Assembly (NCBI GenBank): GCA_964349515.1
Contig: CAYGHG010000047.1
Span: 1 to 19,185 of the forward strand
Origin: CAYGHG01 sp964349515
Lineage (GTDB): Bacteria; Oederibacteriota; PGYV01; CAYGHG01
Direction of reading: 5' to 3'
Length of the DNA stretch: 19,185 nt
The notes beneath the pieces were generated by a model. That model was not told the origin of the DNA. It made no database searches and saw only the letters and a program-made list of their open reading frames with translations. The translations under genes and the position numbers were made by a program. This document shows, in pieces, positions 15,639-19,185 of this stretch; positions within the stretch are counted from its first letter, which is position 1; each line of letters starts with the position of its first letter.

Positions 15639-16860
15639 CAAGGTTCTCCTTGTCAAATAATTTTTTAAATCTTTCAAAAGCTTTCCTGTGGCACTTCACC
15701 CTGACCTTTACGCCGCCCGCGGCGTCGGTTCTCTTTACTACAGCCGCTTCCTCATAGAGCATGTTGAGAAGTTTCATTTTTCCGCGCTCTATAAAAATAT
15801 CTTTCTCCGTCATTCCTTCTTCAACGGCTTTCTCAAGTTTTTTTACAAGCTCTTCCGTCCCTTCGCCGGTTTTGGCCGATATATAAATCCCCCCGGCCTT
15901 GGGCCTGCCCTGCAGCAGGTCTGACTTGTTATATACTTCCATTATTTCTTTTTCTTCGTAAGCCCCTATTTCTTTCAGTATCTTAACCACAGCCTCTTTT
16001 CTTTCTTCGTAACCGGGTTCTGACGCGTCTATCAGGTGTATCAGCACGTCCGCCTCTTTCACCTCTTCCAGCGTGGCGCGGAACGCGGCAACGAGCTGGG
16101 TGGGAAGTTTTTTTATGAATCCCACAGTGTCGGAGAAAAGCACGCTGTAGCCGCCCGGCAGGCGGTATTTCTTGATTTTCGGGTCCAGCGTGGCAAAAAG
16201 TTTGTCCTCGCTGAGTTTCCCCGCCTGAGTAAGCCTGTTTAAGAGCATTGTCTTGCCTGCGTTTGTATACCCCACTATGGCAGCCTGCGGCACCGGCACT
16301 CCCTGCCTGCGTTTGCGCTGGCCCGCGCGTATTTCCCTGACGCGCTCGAGCTCTCCTTCTATTTTAAGAATCCTCTGCCTTATCCTCCGCCTGTCTGACT
16401 CCAGCTTTGTTTCGCCCGGCCCCCTGGTTCCTATGCCGCCGCCTAAGCGCGACATCTCGGCGCCTTTACCCGAAAGCCGCGGAAGCAGGTAGCTTAACTG
16501 CGCGTACTCCACCTGCAGTTTTCCCTCTGCCGTATGCGCCCTTTGGGCGAAGATATCGAGTATGAGCTGGGTCCTGTCAATGACCCTTTTTCCCGTCACC
16601 TCTTCCAGATTGCCGAGCTGGGCGGGTTTAAGTTCGGTATCAAATACAATCAGGTCCACATCCGGAAATTCTTCCGAAAGTGACTCTGCCCTGCCCTTGC
16701 CTATATAGTATGACGGCGATATTTCCCTGCGCTTCTGTATAACAACGCCCGCGGTTTTTCCGCCGGCCGTGTCAATCAGCCCTTTCAATTCATTTATATC
16801 GCTGTCACAGGCGGATTTATCGTCACTGTCTGTAACCTTTACAATCAGCACCTTTTCCAT
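15631..16860 (-). CDS. hflX: ribosome-associated GTPase HflX
   Basis: A cytoplasmic GTPase that binds the 50S subunit and splits stalled or stressed ribosomes. It is 409 residues long. The N-terminal HflX domain includes YYIGKGRAES (51-60), FDTELKPAQLGNLE (73-86) and the family hallmark GGIGTRGPGETKLESDRR (141-158). The G domain has G1 GYTNAGKT (197-204), G2 ATLDP (223-227), G3 DTVGF (244-248), G4 NKSD (311-314, where NKID/NKxD is usual) and G5 SAK (328-330). The P-loop ends GKT-Met rather than the common GKST, still within GxxxxGK(S/T). It is the first gene of the lipid A/core operon. No Shine-Dalgarno precedes the ATG, and the promoter lies almost on top of it. Confidence 0.95.
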   Translation of the reverse strand: MEKVLIVKVTDSDDKSACDSDINELKGLIDTAGGKTAGVVIQKRREISPSYYIGKGRAESLSEEFPDVDLIVFDTELKPAQLGNLEEVTGKRVIDRTQLILDIFAQRAHTAEGKLQVEYAQLSYLLPRLSGKGAEMSRLGGGIGTRGPGETKLESDRRRIRQRILKIEGELERVREIRAGQRKRRQGVPVPQAAIVGYTNAGKTMLLNRLTQAGKLSEDKLFATLDPKIKKYRLPGGYSVLFSDTVGFIKKLPTQLVAAFRATLEEVKEADVLIHLIDASEPGYEERKEAVVKILKEIGAYEEKEIMEVYNKSDLLQGRPKAGGIYISAKTGEGTEELVKKLEKAVEEGMTEKDIFIERGKMKLLNMLYEEAAVVKRTDAAGGVKVRVKCHRKAFERFKKLFDKENLDG

Positions 16861-16868
16861 ATTTATTT

Positions 16869-16898
16869 ATTATACAACAAGCGCGCCAAAATTGTAAA
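16869..16898 (-). promoter_or_regulatory. hflX/lipid A operon promoter, predicted (near-)leaderless start
   Basis: On the minus strand, TTTACA (16898-16893), an 18-base spacer and a perfect TATAAT (16874-16869). The expected +1 is about 16862, only two bases before the hflX ATG at 16860, with nothing resembling a ribosome-binding site between. All nine downstream genes are packed without room for other promoters between coding regions, so this is the likely main promoter of the operon. Confidence 0.65.
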
Positions 16899-16918
16899 AA
16901 AGAAATAGCGTTTTCACC

Positions 16919-16941
16919 GCGCACAGGTATTTACTGCGCGC
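16919..16941 (-). terminator. GC-rich hairpin at the end of the DUF2723 gene
   Basis: GCGCACAG (16919-16926) pairs with CTGCGCGC (16934-16941), an 8-bp stem with one G-T pair. The 7-base loop contains the TAA stop of the DUF2723 gene. On the minus strand no T-run follows directly; a T-rich stretch (TTTCTTTTTT) begins about 14 bases later and runs into the hflX -35 box. It may be a weak terminator, an mRNA 3'-end stabiliser or a boundary element. Confidence 0.35.
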
Positions 16942-18907
16942 TTCCGGTCAGCTGCCGCTTGAGCGCCAGCGCATTTGCATTGTCAGGCTGCCTCGCAAGC
17001 GCCATGTCAACATACTTGACCGCGTTTACAGTATCCCTCTTTGTTATGAATATGTAGGCAATGTTCATGTAAGGAAGGGGGTTTTTTTTATCCAGTTCCG
17101 CCGCCCTTGACCAAAGCCTGTAGGCTTCATCGTGATGGTTCATGTAATAACGGCAAAGCCCTGCATTAATCAGGACAGCCGCGTCTTCCCTGAAGTATGT
17201 CCCGTAACCGTAAAATTTCGCCGCAGCGCCGAAATTCCCGTGTTCGCGCAGTTTGTCCGCGAAATTAAAGTATGCGAGGGCATAGTTTTCGTTTACCAGC
17301 CGCCTTGTAAAATCATCCTGCCCTGTTTTGTCATCATAATACCCCCTGAACGAATAAAGTTTGAAAGCGTGGTCGCTGACCACCACAGACCCTGCTTTTG
17401 TAAGAATCCTGATCAGCAGCCCTTCCGGTTTTGGCTGCAGGTTTTTAACCCAGTCTGCCGTGAATACATTGGAATAATATATTTCCTTGTCCGCGTTTGC
17501 CGAAACAAATGACTCTATGTAGGACCTCATGTCCTTGTTGTTGGGCGGTACATTTATTTTACCGCCGTAGTTGCGTTTCAGCTGGCCCCTGTACCACTCA
17601 TACTGAAGTACCACGGGTATTACCGCGGCGTAGTCCTTTTTTGCCGCGACAGTTTCATAAAGCGCGGCGCCTATGTACATGTCCCCTTCGGTGAAAAGAA
17701 GTGCATTTCTGCCCTCGGTCATTTTTGTTATGTTGGCGGCATAGTCATAGCCTATGAAGTATCTCTGATAACCCGGGTTATTTGAAAACAACTGCCCGCC
17801 CGCCGCCAGCACGAGAGCGGTTATTGAGGCGTGAACGGAGTATTTTCCCGCCGCGCCTGATAAAAAGAGTATGCCCGCCCCCGCAAAAAATGCCGCAAAA
17901 AGAGATGAAGAAACCAGGTATGTTTTTATCAGCCACTCTGTTTTTTCAGGGGGCGTAGCGAGCGAAGCCACGCCGAGCAAGATAAGGGCATAAGAGGCGG
18001 CCATCGCTGCGGCGTGAGCCCTGAAATTTTTAAAGGCAAAATACACCCCTGCCGCAACAGCCGCAAGCGCAGGCGCGAAAAACTCTTTTGGCATGACCTG
18101 CGTGAAATAGTACCCGAGCAGCCTCAGCGTGTCCTCTATCGTATGTTTTGATTCTATGCCTGCGTACTGCGCCCTCGTGATCAGCCACATAAAATCAGAA
18201 AAGGTCTTCGTGTCACCCCAGGCATAAGCCGGCGCGCCCGCGCTTCTGATAAATACAAACAGGTAAACAGAGGCGCCCGCCATAAAAAATATGAAAGCGG
18301 ATGCGAGATGGCGCAGCCTGTAGCGCTTAAAGTTCAGCCCCGCAAAAAGCAGCGCCGCCGGCGCAAGCACGGCCATGGAGGTCCAGTGGTTGCCGCACGA
18401 AAGCCCCAGCAAAAATCCGGAAAGCGCGCTGTATTTGGTTTTTCCCGGCGACTTAAAAACAGAGTACATGAAAGCGGCCGCAAAAAAACTGTTCATCGTG
18501 TATATGCCGCCCTTTGAAAAACATGCCTGAAGCCACGCCGAAGACCCGAAACCGTATAAAACCGCGGCGCCGAGCGCGGCAAGCGCAACCAAAACCGGCC
18601 GCGCCTTTGTCATTGACAAAAGCATGTGAGAGAGAATATAGAGCATCAGGCAGGAGAGCGCTCCGAAAAACGGGGCGCTCAAATTTGCCCTGAAAGAAGC
18701 GCCGCCAAGCGGCACAAGGGTAAAAATCTTTCCCACAAGGGTGTTTAGCGGGTAGCCGGGAGGATGCTGTATGCCGAGGGTGAGCTGGGCAAGCGCGGTC
18801 TCAGGGCTGTCGTCCGAGTTAAAAGAGGGCGCCATTGAAAAAACATAAACCCCGAAAAAAAACAGAAAAATCAGGGCGTATCTCAAAGCTTTATTCACCG
18901 CAGCCAT
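16931..18907 (-). CDS. DUF2723 (TMEM260-like) polytopic membrane protein with C-terminal TPR repeats
   Basis: A 658-residue membrane protein. Residues 29-53 carry the DUF2723 hallmark: an acidic DDSPE (32-36) in the first external loop, then LGIQHPPGYP (44-53). About ten hydrophobic segments follow to residue ~385, a GT-C-like layout. A soluble domain then leads to roughly three TPR-like repeats (540-650, e.g. YMNIAYIFITKRDTVNAVKYVDMAL). The eukaryotic relative TMEM260 is a protein O-mannosyltransferase; bacterial members are uncharacterised, so glycosyl transfer from a lipid-linked donor is inference. The frame reaches a TTG at 18925, but AGGAGG lies about seven bases before the ATG at 18907, which is taken as the start. 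It overlaps the upstream YfhO-like gene by 13 bases, so the two are co-transcribed. Confidence 0.88.
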   Translation of the reverse strand: MAAVNKALRYALIFLFFFGVYVFSMAPSFNSDDSPETALAQLTLGIQHPPGYPLNTLVGKIFTLVPLGGASFRANLSAPFFGALSCLMLYILSHMLLSMTKARPVLVALAALGAAVLYGFGSSAWLQACFSKGGIYTMNSFFAAAFMYSVFKSPGKTKYSALSGFLLGLSCGNHWTSMAVLAPAALLFAGLNFKRYRLRHLASAFIFFMAGASVYLFVFIRSAGAPAYAWGDTKTFSDFMWLITRAQYAGIESKHTIEDTLRLLGYYFTQVMPKEFFAPALAAVAAGVYFAFKNFRAHAAAMAASYALILLGVASLATPPEKTEWLIKTYLVSSSLFAAFFAGAGILFLSGAAGKYSVHASITALVLAAGGQLFSNNPGYQRYFIGYDYAANITKMTEGRNALLFTEGDMYIGAALYETVAAKKDYAAVIPVVLQYEWYRGQLKRNYGGKINVPPNNKDMRSYIESFVSANADKEIYYSNVFTADWVKNLQPKPEGLLIRILTKAGSVVVSDHAFKLYSFRGYYDDKTGQDDFTRRLVNENYALAYFNFADKLREHGNFGAAAKFYGYGTYFREDAAVLINAGLCRYYMNHHDEAYRLWSRAAELDKKNPLPYMNIAYIFITKRDTVNAVKYVDMALARQPDNANALALKRQLTGSAQ

Positions 18908-19185
18908 AAGCCCCTCCTGTAACAAAGCGCTGCACCCGACAGCAGTATTAAAAACAAAAAGGCCGCAGCCAGCATTTCTTTCAAAAATTCCTCTTCATAT
19001 TTAAAAACAACACTGTTATCCCCCGCGTCAAGCGCCACAGCCTTGTATGTGCCGTAGGCGAGAAAAACCGGCCTCTCGGCGCCGTTTACCCGCGCCTTCC
19101 AGCCGGGATAGTGGTTGTCGGTCACTACAAGAAACCCCGGGGTTTTATTTTTTACCGAAGCTTTTATCGTGTTTAAATCTGTAAG
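18895..19185 (-). CDS. YfhO-like membrane protein, C-terminal part (5' end outside the window)
   Basis: The frame is open from the TGA at 18895 to the window edge, so this is the last 96 residues of a longer gene; the GTG at 19125 is an internal Val. The segment FLVVTDNHYPGWKARVNG, followed by a beta-rich stretch (AVALDAGDNSVVFKYEEEF), a single transmembrane helix (AAAFLFLILLSGAALCY) and a short basic tail, matches the C-terminal end of YfhO-family proteins. These are large polytopic, GT-C-like proteins linked to glycosylation of cell-envelope polymers. Its partner is the DUF2723 gene that follows with a 13-base overlap. The substrate cannot be judged from this fragment. Confidence 0.8.
   Translation of the reverse strand, partial: LTDLNTIKASVKNKTPGFLVVTDNHYPGWKARVNGAERPVFLAYGTYKAVALDAGDNSVVFKYEEEFLKEMLAAAFLFLILLSGAALCYRRGLWLR

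Noticed and set aside
15639..15677. Longer oxidoreductase start at TTG 15677
   Set aside because: A strong AAGGAG seven bases before the ATG at 15638 decides the start.
18895..19125. Complete small 76-residue gene starting at GTG 19125
   Set aside because: The frame is open to the window edge and matches the interior of a YfhO-type C-terminus, so it is a truncated large gene.

Overview
The window comes from a diderm (LPS-making) bacterium. It carries lpxB, waaA and lpxK, three GT9 (heptosyltransferase-type) enzymes and a WaaE-like GT2 in one head-to-tail cluster. The genes resemble those of uncultured deep-branching diderms (Goldbacteria/Elusimicrobia-like, or another lineage that ends secreted proteins with a FlgD-like Ig domain). 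That placement is an impression from protein style, not a proven assignment. A run of 100 Ns shows this is a scaffolded, probably metagenome-derived assembly. Every protein gene is on the minus strand; the only plus-strand gene is a tRNA.

Layout, left to right. 112-5559: one giant secreted protein (1815 aa) made of repeated Ig-like modules with a FlgD-like C-terminal domain, with its own promoter and a strong Shine-Dalgarno site. 5735-6766: tilS, encoding tRNA(Ile2)-lysidine synthetase, whose promoter places the transcript start on the ATG itself (leaderless). 6767-7436: no protein gene. This stretch holds a short degenerate repeat, divergent promoters, an elongator tRNA-Met(CAU), a leftward terminator-like hairpin, and a 30-bp tandem repeat interrupted by the assembly gap. 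7437-16860: a nine-gene leftward cluster, in transcription order hflX, Gfo/Idh/MocA oxidoreductase, lpxB, waaA, lpxK, GT9, divergent GT9, GT2, WaaF-like GT9. Seven of the eight junctions overlap and the eighth leaves one base, so this is almost certainly one operon read from the promoter in front of hflX. 16931-18907: a DUF2723 (TMEM260-like) membrane protein with C-terminal TPRs. 18895-19185: the C-terminal end of a YfhO-like membrane protein whose start lies outside the window.

How it fits together. LpxB joins two acylated glucosamine units, LpxK adds the 4'-phosphate and WaaA adds Kdo; the GT9 and GT2 enzymes then build the inner core. The oxidoreductase beside lpxB may modify the lipid A sugar precursor (GnnA-like), but this is unproven. 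DUF2723 and YfhO proteins are GT-C-like polytopic enzymes acting outside the cytoplasmic membrane, so most of the window concerns the cell surface. I see no unequivocally new system. The most unusual signals are two promoter/start pairs predicting leaderless mRNAs, the giant modular protein, the 30-bp repeat at the gap, and a GT9 with a rebuilt donor-site motif.
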